Assembly: GCA_003023245.1 (NCBI GenBank)
Contig: PXTR01000059.1
Coordinates: 1 to 5,886, forward strand
Direction: 5' to 3'
DNA: 5,886 nucleotides
From: Bacteroidetes bacterium QS_8_68_15
Lineage (GTDB): Bacteria > Bacteroidota > Rhodothermia > Rhodothermales > Salinibacteraceae
Shown here: positions 5,616 through 5,886 of the stretch, one piece after another
Position numbering within the stretch: position 1 is the stretch's first letter
Layout: each line of letters opens with the position of its first letter
Position numbers and translations under genes: made by a program
The notes under the pieces: generated by a model
What the model was told of the DNA's origin: nothing
Seen by the model: the letters and a program-made list of their open reading frames with translations, nothing else
Database searches by the model: none

Positions 5616-5886
5616 ATGCGCTTTCCCATTCGCCGCGCCACCTCGAACGACGCCGAGACGCTCGCGCGCTTCGGCGAGCGGCTCGCCCGGGAATCCGAAG
5701 GCAAAACGCTCGACCCCGCGACGATCCGTGCGGGGGTGCGTTCCGTCTTCGAGCGCGAGCGCGGCGCCTTCTACCTCGTCGCCGAAACGCCTGACGATGA
5801 CGAAGAGGAGGAGAACATGCCCGCCGGGACGCTGATGGTCACGCGCGAGTGGAGCGACTGGCGCAACGGCTTTTTCTGGTGGATGC
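5616..5886 (+). CDS. GNAT-family N-acetyltransferase, N-terminal part (3' end outside window)
   Basis: The frame is open from the ATG at 5616 to the right edge (90 complete codons). It begins RFPIRRATSNDAETLARFGE, the usual first strand and helix of a GNAT enzyme. A helix and strand follow to FYLVAE (52-57), then an acidic loop (about 59-67, with DDDEEEE), then GTLMVTREWSDWRNGFFWW (71-89). That last stretch matches a GNAT subgroup in which a G-x-L-x-x-T-x-E-W-S-D-W-R-N-G segment precedes the acetyl-CoA-binding region. The acetyl-CoA-binding R/Q-x-x-G-x-G/A loop would lie beyond the window. GNAT enzymes transfer acetyl from acetyl-CoA to an amine; the substrate here is unknown. It is divergent from the antiporter gene, with start codons 170 bp apart. 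No Shine-Dalgarno or good + strand promoter is visible. Confidence 0.85.
   Translation, partial: MRFPIRRATSNDAETLARFGERLARESEGKTLDPATIRAGVRSVFERERGAFYLVAETPDDDEEEENMPAGTLMVTREWSDWRNGFFWWM

Overview
The window is GC-rich (roughly two thirds G+C by eye, not counted) and tightly packed. It reads as chromosomal housekeeping sequence, not a mobile or defence region. It most likely comes from a GC-rich Bacteroidota relative, probably the Rhodothermota (Salinibacter/Rubrivirga-like marine or halophilic bacteria). Three things suggest this. UvrC has the long cysteine-cluster spacing and wording I associate with Bacteroidota UvrC. A perfect Bacteroidota-type -7 element (TATCTTTG) precedes the transporter gene, and Shine-Dalgarno sequences are weak or absent throughout. 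Several proteins carry acidic insertions of the halophile kind. This placement is inference; no rRNA or tRNA is present to confirm it.

Layout: (1) bases 2-151, + strand, the C-terminal end of a membrane protein cut by the window edge. (2) 209-2197, - strand, uvrC, convergent with (1). (3) 2351-2737, + strand, a small predicted lipoprotein, divergent from uvrC across a 153-bp gap. (4) 2893-3759, - strand, a short, divergent Gfo/Idh/MocA-fold protein that has lost the usual catalytic residues. (5) 3859-5445, - strand, an NhaC-family Na+/H+ antiporter, upstream of (4) and probably co-transcribed with it. (6) 5616 to the window end, + strand, the N-terminal 90 residues of a GNAT acetyltransferase, divergent from the antiporter. 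There is no gene-free stretch longer than 170 bp.

The genes do not form an obvious single pathway. UvrC is the incision nuclease of nucleotide excision repair, and the NhaC protein is a membrane cation/proton exchanger. The lipoprotein and the MocA-like protein have no assignable substrate. The most unusual non-coding element is the 99-bp gap between genes (4) and (5). It is built largely from two short tandem arrays with a 14-bp (2 x 7) period, made from the same heptamer in opposite orientations. I found no CRISPR array, insertion sequence, toxin-antitoxin pair or other candidate for a new multi-gene system.
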